Source: Kryptolebias marmoratus
Lineage: Eukaryota; Chordata; Actinopteri; Cyprinodontiformes; Rivulidae
Direction of reading: 5' to 3'
Assembly (NCBI RefSeq): GCF_001649575.2
Contig: NC_051449.1
Span: 13,516,374-13,580,373 of the forward strand
Length of the DNA stretch: 64,000 nt
A program made the position numbers and the translations under genes. Every line of letters starts with the position of its first letter. Position 1 is the stretch's first letter. Below are positions 1 through 13,004 of this stretch, piece after piece. Under the pieces are notes generated by a model, which was not told the DNA's origin, made no database searches, and was given only the letters and a program-made list of their open reading frames with translations.

Positions 1-618
1 AATATTTATTTAAATATAGGTGCAGACCTATAGGCAAACTGCAAACTGCAAATTTTACGTTCCTGACATCAAAAAGACTAAATTAAAATAAACTCGGTTC
101 CAAAATGGTTTCTCTTCAGGCTGGATCTTCTTTAAAAATATATAAAAATAAAAAAAAGTCGCACTGAAAATTACCAATTAGTTTGCAAGTTAAGCAAACT
201 CCGGAATAATTACGGAGTCTCTTCAGGGCCATGTGCTCCTGTGAGAAGGTTGCCCCGGGCAGCGCTGCAGTGCAGAGTTCAGCAGGGAGATATTGTTGTG
301 AGCCTGGGAAAGTGGAGCGGGGCTGACGCCAGACTCTGTGGGATTGGGGTGGAGGGTGGGTGGGTGGATGAAGGGCTGGGTGGGGGTTACTTGGAGGATC
401 CCAGACTGGATTGTCATGTTAATTTCTCTCCGGCACGTTGTTGAACTTGATATTGACTTCTCTCTCTCGCTCTCTTTTTTCTGCTTTTTCTTCTCTTTTT
501 TTCTCTTCTTCTTCTTATTTTGAAAAGGGGGCTGGTTGGATGGGGGGGGGGGGGTCCCCGTCCCTTGGTTTGGGGGAAAACCCTCTGAACCCCACCAAAC
601 AATTTTCACCCTTAAAAC

Positions 619-656
619 NNNNNNNNNNNNNNNNNNNNNNNNNNNNNNNNNNNNNN
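619..656. other. assembly gap (38 Ns)
   Basis: A run of N sits between two diverged copies of a G-rich unit (about 540-618 and 657-745). The gap probably marks a collapsed or unresolved tandem repeat. Confidence 0.95.
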
Positions 657-1197
657 TTTGGTGGGTGGGGGGGGGGGGGGGGGTTCCCTGTCACTTGGTT
701 GTGGGAAAATCCATCTGACACACACACACAAGTTTCAAACCTTAAATCTAACTACATCCTGTCTGTGTCAAACATTAATAAAACACCTCAATTTGTTTTC
801 AAAATTCTATTTTTAATTTTAAAAGAATCAAACTTTCTCAGTAATAAAAAAGGCTAAATAATCTTTTTTAATATTATTATTAAATATGTCTGACAAAACC
901 TGTTATCATAGAGTGCAAACAGCAGGTCCCTTTGTGTAGTTTTAGTTTTTAAGTGGTTCAGTTTTTTATTATTTATTTATTTAAATCCACTCATAAATGG
1001 GTCTTATGTTGTTACATTACAGCTGGAAAAAACAAAAAAACAGATGCATTCTGGGGATGCAAGAGTAACGAGCCAGGCGCGCATGCTCAGCAGCAGAGGC
1101 GACTCTTCTCTCCTGCTTACATTGCAAGAATTATGCTTTCCAAAGCCTCGTTTTTGTTTTACGCATGGTGAGACGATGTGCTGTGGGTTTATTTACA

Positions 1198-1202
<5 letters not shown>

Positions 1203-1248
<46 letters not shown>
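1203..1248. repeat. (TG)n microsatellite
   Basis: An uninterrupted TG tract of about 23 units. Confidence 0.95.
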
Positions 1249-1250
<2 letters not shown>

Positions 1251-2385
1251 CAGAGACCACAGCTGATCAGATCTGTTCAGAAATGATTCATACAGTAAGG
1301 TCCGACCTGACAGCACACCTGCACCTCCAGCACATTGCTCATGCGCAATAATCAGATATATGACCGCTATCTGATGACGACGCCTGCACTGTGGCTCCCC
1401 TGCACTCCTGAATACACAGATTCAAGCATATTTCTCTTTAAATGTCCTTTCAAACTTCAAAAAAGATATTACAAGTTTCTCTGCTGGTGTCTATCAAAGG
1501 CCACGATCACAACAATGCTCATCTTTTGCTCACATCAAACATGGCACCGAACTGTGCGTCAAGGACAGAAAAGCTAAGTTCAGTCTTGCACCAGTTCTAC
1601 CTTCTTTACGAACACCTCTGAAGAAATTACTGACAGGGTTTGTAAAATACACTGAGTGCGGGGACTGGGGGAAATGCGGGGAACATAGTAAATAGTTTTA
1701 GTTTGGTGATGTGATTTTATAGGAAATCATATTGGCCTCATTTCTCTGTTGTACCCCATTAAATTAAGGCTACAGTCATCACGTTAAGACAAATAGCAAA
1801 CGGATTATAGTGCCATGTTTGATTAAGTTTGTCTTTCCGCACTGACCTGATAGAAATCATAGTTTAATATAAAAAAAATAGCTTTGCTCTCGTCGCTCCT
1901 TGAACATAATGCCACGTTTTATCTCCACCAATATAATAATAAAAAAGCACAAAAAGTTTTCCAAATGTGTAATTACAAAATCGAGTTTGCTCCATTTTTC
2001 ATGGTACTCATTCCCGCGCTCCTCTCTGTTCTCGGAGCCTCACTAATGAGGATAATTGGAGGGAAATCAGCTCCCTGATTGACGCAACACCTGCATTTAT
2101 TTTCAAATTGATAATCTCTGCTTCCCGCCTCTCTCTCTCTCCCTCTCTCTGGCTGTGTGTGTGTGTGTGTGTGTGTCCCCTCCTTTCCTCTCTGAGGCGG
2201 AGTTTGCCCCCTCAGCTCACCGTGTGGACTCTCCGCACTTGTCAGTAGCAGGCTGCGCGCGAGAGGGAGAGGATGCTGAGGGTTTTAGACCCAGCTGCGC
2301 CTGGATGAGGACACTTCTGTGGCAATCTGCTCTTTTCCGCGCTTTTTGCTCTCGTCGAGCCGCTTGAAGGCTGTTTGGAGTCGAA

Positions 2386-2415
2386 ATGAACGCGTTTCTG
2401 AACGGAGCTGCGCGA
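2386..2415 (+). CDS. possible first coding exon of an unidentified short protein (10 codons)
   Basis: The ATG at 2386 opens MNAFLNGAAR, then a strong donor GTAAGT starts at 2416 in phase 0. If spliced to the exon at 4722-4809 the frame stays open for 39 codons (see that entry). The same sequence could instead be an upstream ORF in a 5' UTR or part of a non-coding RNA. I do not recognise the product. Confidence 0.3.
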
Positions 2416-2763
2416 GTAAGTAACAGATGCTGGATTTCTGAATGTTCCCAAAGCAGAATTTAAAATCGCTGCTTTCGTATGTTTCTCTAAAATAATAATA
2501 ATAATATTATTTAAAAAAAAAACTCCTAAGACAGGATTTATGAGGTATTTAATATGGCTTTGTATGTTTTTTCTCTAAGAAATACAAAGCTGTCAGTGAA
2601 TCCTTAAAGTTTGATGCTGAAAAATACCGGCTTCATTCCGGATTTTTATTAATACCGTGGCTGTTTAGGCAGCATATTTGAGATGGGTTTTACTTTTAAA
2701 GCATGCCTTTTTTGGTTTGGAAGCGTGTTGAACCATGAGGATGCCAAATGAGTTGTATAGTCA

Positions 2764-2765
<2 letters not shown>

Positions 2766-2830
<65 letters not shown>

Positions 2831-2904
2831 NNNNNNNNNNNNNNNNNNNNNNNNNNNNNNNNNNNNNNNNNNNNNNNNNNNNNNNNNNNNNNNNNNNNNN
2901 NNNN
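2766..2904. repeat. (TG)n microsatellite running into an assembly gap
   Basis: At least 32 TG units (2766-2830) end in 74 Ns (2831-2904), followed by GTGTGAG. The gap is probably unresolved length of the same tract. Confidence 0.95.
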
Positions 2905-4225
2905 GTGTGAGATGCTGGGGTGGGGGGGTGGGGGGGTCTCAGGGAGGATCACATGCAGCCCCCCACCCCCCGCCTCCCTCTGTGTGTTTTCCTCGGCGCG
3001 GGCGGCCCCTTTAAGAGACGACGGGTCAGTTTGTGTCTTTGGTTATCTAGCTGTATGAGTTTTAATTTCATAAAGCTAGAGAACCGAAAGTACGAACTGG
3101 TGCCGAGCACTTCGGAGCCTGAGGAGGAGGAGGACGGGGGGTCCTCTCCTCTCCTCTCCTCTCCTTTCCTCTGCTGTCGCTCGGCATGGAGGAGGAGATG
3201 ATGCCGGGGAGGAGCAGCAGGAGCAGGAGGAAGCTGGAAGAACCGGGATGCTGAGGGAGGAGGAGGAGGAGGAGGAGGAGATGGAGCTACCACCAGCTTG
3301 ATTTTAGCAAATTAATCTCCACTTCTAGTTGCTAGCGCCTCCAGAGGAGCCACCTGCGTGTGTGTGTGTGTGCTTTCTGCATGGCGGTGATGAACAGTGC
3401 ATCAGTCCACCGTCACTACACATGTTGGAAAACAGAGCTCTAAGCCCACAAAGCACGCTGCAGCTGTGTCAGAACTGTGTGGGTGTTTTAGCAGCAATAT
3501 CTGGAGGGGTGAGACAGAAATAGTTAAAGCCGCCCTCTGATTGGCCGATCCGGGGCTCACGTGGCAGTGTTGGCAGCAGCAGCATCATCAGTTTGCGTTT
3601 AGGTGATCTCTTATGTTTTGTTGTTGGAAATTCCTACAGGCCTTCAGTTTATGCCAGTAATTAGACAGCATAGCTGAATTCCTGTTCAGTCCACTCTGGT
3701 AAATGAAATGTGTGAGTTGTTTGAATTTCATGATTATTTTATCTCAAATTCAGTGACTTTAGTTCATTTTTACCAGTCAGAATAGACAGATTTTGTTGTA
3801 TTATAGCAGTAATATGAGACACTACAACAGCTACTAATTAAATTTTTCCTTTTACTAAATAAAAAGACAAAGCCTCAGAGGACCATCTGTACCCAACCTG
3901 AAAGCAACAACACATCAGTCTTTTAGAGACAAAAGGGCCACCATCAGCTATTTTTAAAACTTTATTTCACAACGAATCTGAGTTAGCCGTGGCAGATATG
4001 TTCTGATTTTTATTTTGCTCATTATTTTTGCTTCTCAATAAGAACAAAATAGGACATCAGCTCAGAGTTTGATCTATTCTTAGAGCAGAAGTGGTGAGTC
4101 TTAGACGACTGAATATCCCTGAAGTCCCAGCATGCTTTATTTAGACCATGACTGACAATATTTGATGTGCGCTGTTAAACAAGAGGGCTGCAGATGGAGG
4201 GGTTCGGAGTCGTGTGGGATCAAAT

Positions 4226-4300
4226 CAAATCAAACCAAATCAAACTTTATTTGTATAGCACATCCCATGCAAAGCAATCCAATGTGTTTTCCATCAAGAA
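4226..4300. repeat. dispersed teleost repeat fragment
   Basis: The direct (ATCAA)n-like stretch followed by CTTTATTTGTATAGCACA is a motif seen many times in teleost genomes as the end of an interspersed element. Only about 75 bp is present. The family cannot be assigned from this fragment. Confidence 0.5.
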
Positions 4301-4721
4301 GAAAATTATGGTTTTGAAAAAAACATAGAACTACACCAGCACAGAAAATTATTCAGGTTGAGCCAGTGCAAACTGTATAGGATCATGCTGTCCTGTTTTT
4401 AGAAGGTTATTTTTACATTTCTTTACATATTACCCCACATTTCTGTACACTGACCTCATAAAATCTTTTTTAATCCATCACCTTGTGGTATAGTTTACCC
4501 TTTACAAATACGTGTCTTCCTCATAAAATCTTACCATTAGATCAATTATCAGATTTATAATGAACTTTGCAACGAGGCAAAAAAAATTAGTTTCAGCATG
4601 CTGTTTTTGATGCAAAGTTTTTTCACGTAAGCCTTTAATTCTTAGCTAAAACGCCATGTGCTCTTTAAAGTTGCAGACATTTTTATACATATATTGACGT
4701 TCTTTTCTTCTGCTTTTGTAG

Positions 4722-4809
4722 GGAAATGTTAGCCCAGACGTTTGCATTATCATGGAGAGAGGAGAGACGCTGCCTGCAGACAGGATGAGGAGCAGCTGTC
4801 AGCCTGCAG
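4722..4809 (+). CDS. possible second exon of the unidentified transcription unit
   Basis: A pyrimidine-rich tract ending TTTTGTAG precedes 4722, and a donor CAG|GTAAAT follows 4809. Joined in phase to the 2386 exon, the 88 nt read open (GNVSPDVCIIMERGETLPAD and on), ending in phase 1. The exon also contains its own ATG at 4752. Well-formed splice sites on both sides and an open joined frame support a real exon. There is no family match from memory and it may be untranslated. Confidence 0.35.
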
Positions 4810-6122
4810 GTAAATATTAAAAACAAGATGACCCATGAAGTGCAGGGGCATCTTTTGGCTTTTATTCGTTTGTGTTTAAGTTTTTTGGAAGTACATTGCG
4901 AAGATGCTGGATGCTTGCGTTTTGTATGTGTGTGTGTGTGTGTGTGTGTGTAGCATCATTAGTTAGCCACTGAGCTTTGCTGCTGGCTGATTGTTGTCCA
5001 CATTTTGTAAATCTTTGGGGATGCGTTGAGGTGTAAACGGTCATGCTCTGCTGCCGTCTTGATCATCACAATCAAACCAAAGGAAACATCTACAAGGACA
5101 TGTACTTTTATTTGCACAAGCATAGATATCAGTTTAAAACCTTTCACATATCCCTCAGAATATGCATATAAACTATAAACTGTAACGGCAGTGGACTGTA
5201 CCCTGCAGCAAAGAATGTAAACGGACTGATTTCAGTAAACCGAACAGGGCCTCCATATTGAATTCCACCTTTGCATTCTCTTTCGGGGTATTAGCATTTC
5301 TCACCTCGTGCATCACCCCTCCTCATCTTCCTCACCCTCAGACACACGCACCTCTCTTTGTCATTCTCACACACTCAGCGTTTTATCCCTTTAAACACCG
5401 TGATCCTATTTGTCAGGTAGAGTGTGTGGTGGGTGCCAGAGAGGTGGCCGTGTAATCTTTGCTGCGGTCCTTTATCCCGTTAGGAGTGCGGTCGCTCACC
5501 CCGGGTTTGGACCTGTTTGTGTGGAGTGAGTGTTTGGGTGGCTCTCTCGTTTTGTTTAGTTTTTTCTTTTTGTTTTTAACCCTAATGCCTTGACGAGTCA
5601 CTGCTCCTTATCCAAAGTCTCCTGATTGCCATGTTCAGATTTGCATAAATGTGCAACACTTTCAGTCTAATAAAAATGCCTTGGACCAAATGACAATATA
5701 TATATTTAAGGCTGCAAATAAAAAAAATACCAAAGAGATATTGTTCTAGTTATACCCCAATTTGGTCACAGAAACATTTAGCATTGTTATTTTCCCTCCA
5801 AATCTCCCATGCGCTGCTGTAAATTAGGAATTAAACAAAAAAAAAGGTACATACTGTTAGCAAGGTCACATCTTCATGGTTCCATAACCTCGGAGCTCAA
5901 TAGAAATCTCGGTTATTCAAATTTACTGTGGAGTTCTTTGAGTCCCCCAGATTTTCCCAAGCTTTACATTAGCATATGCAAGGACCCGCCTGTCCTGCTG
6001 TTTTCTAAAGTGGATGTAAATTATAACCAGCATTATACAGGCTGATAGGAGATAAATCTCTGCAGTAATGCATCGTAGCGAGTTGCAACCAGGGAAAGTG
6101 GGGGGTGCAGGCTTGAAGCTTT

Positions 6123-6160
<38 letters not shown>

Positions 6161-9100
6161 ACTGTACAATAGCATGTGGCAGATGGGATACAGCCTAGCA
6201 AAACGCTTGCTAATAGTCATGCTAAACTCTCCTTTCATTGGTTCTTCAGATTTTCAGTCTCTTTCTCTCTTTTCTTTTTCTTTTTTTCTTTTTTTAGAAA
6301 TTTTAAGCAAAGCATGCATCAGATTTGAAATTTTAGTACAGTTGCAGCATTGATGAAACAGTTTTAAACTGTGTGCACACATCTTTTTTTTTAAACAAAT
6401 ATTAACACAGGGAGATTAGTAAGTCGAAATTTGCACTTGTGCGGTCCAAAAGGCTGAGGGGCTTCAGGCCTCATGAGCCGAGTAGAGATCTCTTTGGAAT
6501 CTCTATGCAAACCAAGGCTTGAATAATGAGATGTATTTATGAAGGGCTGGGAAGGGGGTCCCTGCTTTTGAAAGCAAGTATGGTGGAGTCTGAATGGGAT
6601 AGAAGGGAGGAAGAGGTGGGAGGGAAAGGCTTGGACAAGAGAGAAAAGGGGTGCGTGGAGAGGTGGGGGTACCAGGGGCCCCCAAGCAGCCCAGTCCTCG
6701 TCCAGGCAGCTGTGAAAAGGGGTCCCGTCTTTTTCCCACGCCCAGCAAGACGCGAAACACTGCCGCAGCTCGCTAGGGTCAAGTCCCGTCGCTAATAGAT
6801 ACACACACATGCAGGCAGAGACTGTGTGTCAAAGTTTTGCAAATTAACAAGCTGTCTAAGAAGCTCTGTGACGTGAGGGGGGGTCTACTATTCTCCCAGA
6901 ATGCTTTGCACTCCCATCAGGGGTCAGTGGGCTTCGTGAAACAGTGAGGTCATAACTTCAACTTGAACTTAAAATTCTGCTGGAGACTGAAAAGAGTCTG
7001 GATTGTCATTGTCTTCTCCTCCCCTTCTTTAGACATAAAAATTCTCTATTATTGTTACATTTATATTTATGAGGGAGTTTCTAATTTTTGAGGCACAGTA
7101 CTTTATTTTAAAGCTGAAATCCAAACCACTTGAAGATTTACTTTTATAGTTTTTGGTGTCTTTATTCAATTGGTCTAACATGGCCTTGTGTTTTATTCTG
7201 AGATCCTTCAGTTTGTCCCTGACTTCACACTCATTATACACACAGCTTCAGAAGACATTTTATATTAATTTTCTAGAGATGTTTACTATAACTATAGAAT
7301 TCAAAAGCTTAAATGTGACCTTTTGTCCCTGAATGCATCCTATGTGATGGTGTTGATAGACATATGTGCCAATTATATCTGTTCACACATACTCAAACAT
7401 ACAAAGTAAGGGTGTTGATATATTTGGCATTAATATTTTAGATATAATCACTGCATTTCACTTTCTTTGCTTTTACAAATATGTAGAAAATGTGAGAAAC
7501 TGAAAGAACATGAAGTGTGTCATCGAGTATTTTCCCTGTTGAATTAGCATCAACAGCAAATTAATTAATTGAGTTTCATTGTGCCTCTGTTGTCCACATT
7601 TATCCGTGTACTGAACAGCACGAATCCCTGAAATAACAGGTACAACCGCGGCTGCTGTTTTGCCGCCTTCGATAAAAGGTTGAAGGAGTCCCACCCCGTC
7701 CTCCTTTCTATTCCCCTCTAGAAATGGCATGGCACACCAAACAAAATGGTGCAGCGTTCACTTCCCTCCCCGATCACCTCCATCGCTGCATCAGAGACTC
7801 ACAGAGCGGTGTCACACTAATTCAGTTCCCCCTTCCTGCTCCAGCCCCTTGCTTTATTTCTGCACTAAAAAAAAAAAAAAAACATGCCACCGATCTATGT
7901 GAATACATTAGCAAGCTTCCTGTCCTCTCTCTCACTCTCTCGTTGCTCTTGACTCTCCATCTTCTTCCATCTCATTATCATGTTCCCTCCTATTCAGATG
8001 AGCTTCAAATAGAGAAGGAGAACCCTTCTAATTAGCTCTGTAAAGATGCTTTGTTGTGGTCAGTGTGGTCACCAGTGTGTGCATTGAGAGAGGATGTGTG
8101 ACAGCCAGTGTTAGCACTGAGGACGTGTGTATGGGCCCTTAATGAGGTTTGTTAGCTGAGTGTGTGTCCTGCTGTTTGAATGCACCCTCGGCAGCCTTTG
8201 AAGGAACAGAGATGAGGAGAGCGTCTTTAAGGATGGCAGGTTGCAGAATGCAGATGATGCATTATGCCCAGCGTGGTTTCCAGTTCAACGGCAAATGAGA
8301 GGAGAATAATACTTGCATGTTGTCCGTGAAAACCGAGCGGGAAGTATACGGAGGCCGTTGTGCTCCTCGGGCGTCCACCCTCCGTGGATTTGTTTTGAAC
8401 AAAGAAATATTTGCTGGGCATTAGCAGCTCTAAGAAACTCACAGTTCATCTCTTGCATAAAAAGCAAAACAAGTGAGAGAGAGAGCGAGAGAGAGAGCTC
8501 ACTGAAGAAGAGACTCCCTATTAAAAATCATTAATGGATAGTTGTATTGCAGAGTTTTGAGCCAAGAAAAAGAAAACTCACATGTTATTTATTCAGGATG
8601 AGGACAGGACAGAGGATGGATAAATTAGCAGGTGATTTATGAGCTCAAAATGCAAAAAAATAAACTGTGTGTTTGTGGTGGAGTAACAGGGACAATTGTA
8701 GATGGCTGGGAACATATAAATGTAGACCGAAAGAAGAAAAAAATAGGTTGGGAAATGAGGGATTGTGTAGAGCCAAAGAGCCAACCTGCTGGGCCTGCCT
8801 GCTGCCTCAGAGATTGTAAACTGTCACTCAGGATGCAGACAGAGAGGCAGGACAGAAATCATTTGCCCATATTACCCTCTAATACTGAAACTGCCGCTCA
8901 CACATCCCCTTCCTTCTCTCCTTCGTCTGCAGCTGTTATTTTTTATTTTTTTGCCTTCGCTTTTGCCCGTGTACATGCATGCATATGAACTCACAGCCCC
9001 TCCAATAGATTTTCTCCTCTCTTGATGAAATGAGTCAGCTTGCAGCACACTCTCTTCTCTTCCCCCCCCNATTGTTCGATGGTTCGTTGCCTCTCCGTAG

Positions 9101-11650
9101 GAGGTGCGTAGAGAGTGTTTGGGCTCATTCCCCTGTTTTACCAGTTTACCAGTGTAATCCCTTACACTGGCACAATGAGCTTTCACTCCAGCCACAGGAT
9201 TCTATTAGGCTCCCAGAGAGACACAGGATCTCCATAAACATTTTCCAACTACTCTTGCTCCCCGTCCTCACCGCCTATACAACCTCATGGCTTCAAACAG
9301 CTAAACTGATAGCTTCTTGTATACGTTTTAAACAAAAACCCGCCCTTCGTTTTGCCAGAGGAGATTTACCTGTCTGGAAAAGGAATGTAAAATAAGAGCT
9401 TATAGACTTACAATACCGGCAGCTTGTTAACGCTGGCAGCTTCACTTCCAAAATAGAACATCTTTATTTAAAACAAGCAGCTGTGGCTCATGTGGTGCAA
9501 TGATAAAAGTGTTTTTAACTATGCTTAAGTCTGTGATAAATTAGCTTCCTGCAAACATCAAAATCAGCAAGTCAAACAAAAGTCGGCAAGTTGTTTTCAA
9601 TCAATACTTTGTTCTGAGCAAGAAAAACTTCCCTATAATTGTGGCCACTTTAAAAGAAGATGCTGCCGTTTTCATTAACTGTTGTCATCATGTCACTTTA
9701 TTCATCAGCTCACTTTCATTTTCAGAGACAAAAAAAGAGTGACAATTTAAAATAAAATAAAAAGTCCAATTAAATGAGGGATGCTGACATTTTTTATTAT
9801 GTTCCATAAGCAATTTAAATTTTTGGCTGTGCTTGAATGTGTGCTCTTTTATAAAACAGGCAAAAAAAAACAAACATCCAAATTAACTGGAATTTTTTGG
9901 AAAGTTTTTTTTTTAATTGATAATCAAGTTTGTAACAGTGGCTCTGTCTTCAAAAAGAGCACTTATTTAAATGTTGTTAAATTATCAAACAATACCAAAT
10001 ATATATTCCAATTACTGCACTGTTAAATTAGGTTAAAATATAAAAAGCATGAGTCAAGAAATGCACTTGGGTGAAATGCAGACTACGAAACAATCCAGCA
10101 AATGTGATTCCTCCTCATGAACAGAACATCTTTGACCTCATTTTTTGCTGTTGATGTCCAGGTGCTGTTCATACTTCTTAGCTTGCACATAAAAAAAACT
10201 TCTCCCTAAGATGCAGGAAACAAATCCAGTTTTTATTTTTCCTCATCGAAGAGTGAAATTAACTCATCTTAGCACATTTAATACCACAAAATATCAATTA
10301 TTTACCAATTCGTTTACATCTATTAGCTCTTTTTGGTGCGCTTGATGATTTTTTATATCACGCTGTGAAGTCATTCTAAGTCTTTTGTGATTTCTGGTTT
10401 AATTTGAGGCACAGAATTCGGAATCTCTGCGAACATATAAACAACATATTTATTGCTTTTGTCTCTCAATAACCAGATGGAATAAAATCAACACTTTTAA
10501 ACGGAAGATAACGATTCAGACTTTTTTGTTTGGAGAGTGGCTGCTAAATAATGCTCAAAGTGTTTCAGTGGCACTCTTTTAGGATCCCTGTTGCTGCTGA
10601 ATGTGTGATGTGTCTCTGCTTTGTTTCTCAAGTCCAAAGCCACAGTGGGTCGCGGTGCTCCTCGCTCCTCCGGTCCTGCTCTACCCAAACATATCATTCC
10701 ATCTTCTATTTGTCTTCCTCCTTCCCCCAGCCTTCCCTCCGCTCCCGTCTTAATAATGCCACTCTTTTCTTTCTCTCCGAGTGGAGGGCTGCCCTGAACC
10801 AACATTGTCCCTCGCGCTGGCTCTAGTGGGGGGCCTTTTGTGTGTGAAGGAATGGCAAGTTAACACCCATGTCTGAACACCCTCAATGGGAGCATTGTGT
10901 CTGAATCTTCCTCAAGCTCACCCAGTCTCACCCCACGTCACCCTCCCTCCCTCCCCTTGTACCAGGACTGCACCGATTGCTTCGCTGTTATATGAGAAAG
11001 GCACGAGTATAACAACAAAGTGAAACTCACTAACAGCCTACTGTCTCCCACATCTGGCCTTAGCTGATTTTATCCACTGTTTTCTTTGTCTTGTGCGTTT
11101 TTGGGGCAACTCACAGTGAGCTGAATGTGTCTTTGTAGCTGCGATTTGACAGAAATTTGGGGCTGGTGGGTGTACGGCTGCAAAAGGAGGCCCCTGCAAT
11201 TCATTTTTCTTAGAGAAAAGAACAAAGAAACACACAAAGGACCTTATCGTATTAGCATGATAACAGGATTCTGAATACTTTCAGAATGTTTCAAGATGCT
11301 TCAAAACAAAGAAGTCTGTGTAGATGAAATTATTACCATCAATATCGTTAAGAGTACAGGTTAGGCATGAAAATTTAGACGTGAAAATTTTGTATTTATT
11401 TGCAACATTTTTAATGTGGACAGAAATGGCTGTTTTTCTGCAGCATGTTGAACATTTTTATTTGTTTTTTTTTTTATTATTATTTGTGTAGCAGTGAGAG
11501 CCTCGGGGCAGGTTACAAAGGAGCAAGTTGGTGTTTTCTTCCCACATATTTTTAATCAAAGTGTTAGTGTTTACATTTGCATTTGCATTGAGCAGAGGGA
11601 TGCTGAATGCTAAAGGTGAGATTTTGAAAAACACTCTATTTTCCCTTTTT
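4810..11650. other. no coding exon recognised; microsatellites only
   Basis: The stretch holds (TG)n at 4925-4951 and 6125-6156, a poly-A at 7868-7882 and a GA-rich tract at 8474-8496. Open frames here are short, overlap on both strands and show no family resemblance. It may be an intron of the unidentified plus-strand unit. Confidence 0.5.
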
Positions 11651-11657
11651 TTTACAG

Positions 11658-11831
11658 ATGGAAACGAGGGTGGGTGGAAGGCTGGATAAAGGCTGGTAGA
11701 TGACTGAACTCAGAGACCTGGTGCAGCTCATCATCATTGCCAGCGGCTCTTGTCTTCTTCCTCCCCTCCCCATGGCTCGTACCTCCATCCAGAAGGTCTA
11801 GCAGAGCCAGCGAAGCCCAGCCGGGGAGCTA
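11658..11831 (+). other. possible further exon (probably untranslated)
   Basis: A long T tract with TTTACAG precedes 11658 and a GTGAGT donor follows 11831. Joined to the 4722 exon it would stop after ten more codons, and its own ATG frame stops after 13 codons. If transcribed it is most likely a non-coding or alternative exon. Confidence 0.25.
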
Positions 11832-12612
11832 GTGAGTGGGCTGGGAAAGATGGAGAAGGTCCCTGAAGGCTAGAATCACCTCTGGAGCTACCGACATGCA
11901 GGAGAAATCAATATGAAACACAGAGTCATCACAGCTTTGAGTGAGGTTTCCTATTTTTCCTTTTTTTTTTGAGTGTGTGGCCTAAAGGGCCGGCAGACCT
12001 CCAAAGGACACTCCCTGCGTGGCTCTTCTCAGCTGCAGCCTCCAGCTCCTTACTGGACCTCGGTCCTGATCTCCACTGGCTGTGTGTGGTTCTGCTGAAG
12101 GCTATTTCTCTCCAAATGTTATCCACCATGTCAAAAGACTGCTGAGAGGCATGTTCCTTTCTGTTTTTTCCCTCCCTCATCATGAGATTGACATATCCCA
12201 CCACCTCCTGCCTCTGGCAATCAGCTTGGAACTTCTGCTTTTGACTCACTCTGCAACTTTTACTCATCTGCTGCTTATTCCCCAACTGGTTTTTACATTT
12301 GACAAAAAGACACTGCAATCTTTATTTTATCCTCCGCTGTTGACTGTGACAAGCTGCAGACACATGTCTCTCAAAAGCAGAAATGCAGTGAAACAAAGCT
12401 TGATTGTTTTTTTTTTGTTTTGTTTTTTCCACGATGCTTATTAATAAATTTGAGCCAGTGCCTGATAATGGACTGAAAAGCAAAAAAAAAAAAACATCTG
12501 AAGATCACAAAGCAGAAAGACCCTGCAGTGGAGACGGTAAAATGGCAAGTATCTCTCTGTAATGCTTCACATTATGAACTATTCTGAATGTCCTCTTAGG
12601 GTATGAGTGTGA

Positions 12613-12671
<59 letters not shown>
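12613..12671. repeat. compound (TG)n(GA)n microsatellite
   Basis: About 11 TG units pass directly into about 18 GA units. Confidence 0.95.
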
Positions 12672-12675
<4 letters not shown>

Positions 12676-12850
12676 ACAACTGAGTGGTTTAGGAGGACAA
12701 GTACAGCCGTGAAAGATGTTTCTAAACTCAAAAAAAGGTTTTCAAGTAGTCAATTCTATTAATTTTAATTATAAAATGTCCCAGAAATGTTATTATGTTG
12801 AATCATCAGTTCCTCTGTGTTTGGTGTTATTATCTACATGGTAGAGCTCA

Positions 12851-12879
12851 GTGTGTGTGTGTGTGTTTGTGTGTGTGTG
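12851..12879. repeat. (TG)n microsatellite, interrupted
   Basis: A TG tract with one TTTG interruption in the middle. Confidence 0.9.
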
Positions 12880-13004
12880 AACATACTGTACAATCTTGGT
12901 CTTGAAAGCGTTCGAGTGCGAGCAGCAGCACAGCTCCCAAACCGTAGTCGTTGTCCCGGTGATGCCGTGTGGTCGTTTCCTTCCAGATGGGCACAGCTTC
13001 AGAC

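Larger units (their letters stand above)
1..2150. other. non-coding flank, no gene recognised
   Basis: AT-rich DNA with G-rich low-complexity sequence near 540-690 and a (TG)n tract at about 1203-1248. A minus-strand open frame at 223-609 has no family resemblance that I recognise and no convincing splice acceptor ahead of it, so I do not call it a gene. Nothing else in the stretch looks coding. Confidence 0.5.
2200..3600 (+). promoter_or_regulatory. probable promoter / first-exon region of an unidentified plus-strand transcription unit
   Basis: The stretch is GC-richer than its flanks and has many CpGs, polypurine/polypyrimidine blocks (about 3121-3170 and 3255-3280), an inverted CCAAT box (GATTGGCC near 3540) and an E-box-like CACGTG near 3558. 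A good splice donor (GTAAGT at 2416) follows a short open frame starting at 2386. A short upstream-type ORF starts at the ATG at 3186. This is the composition of a vertebrate promoter. The gene it serves is not recognised. Confidence 0.5.

Noticed and set aside
223..609. A 128-residue open frame on the minus strand, the longest near the left edge
   Set aside because: Half of it is low-complexity poly-lysine/proline from purine and G-rich tracts, the rest has no recognised family, and no good splice acceptor precedes it.
6391..6810. Overlapping open frames on both strands with proline-rich translation
   Set aside because: Three frames are open at once over the same DNA, which points to base composition. 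No homology or splice sites support a gene.
11929..12318. A 129-residue minus-strand frame
   Set aside because: An opposite-strand frame of similar length overlaps it, and the translation shows no recognisable domain.
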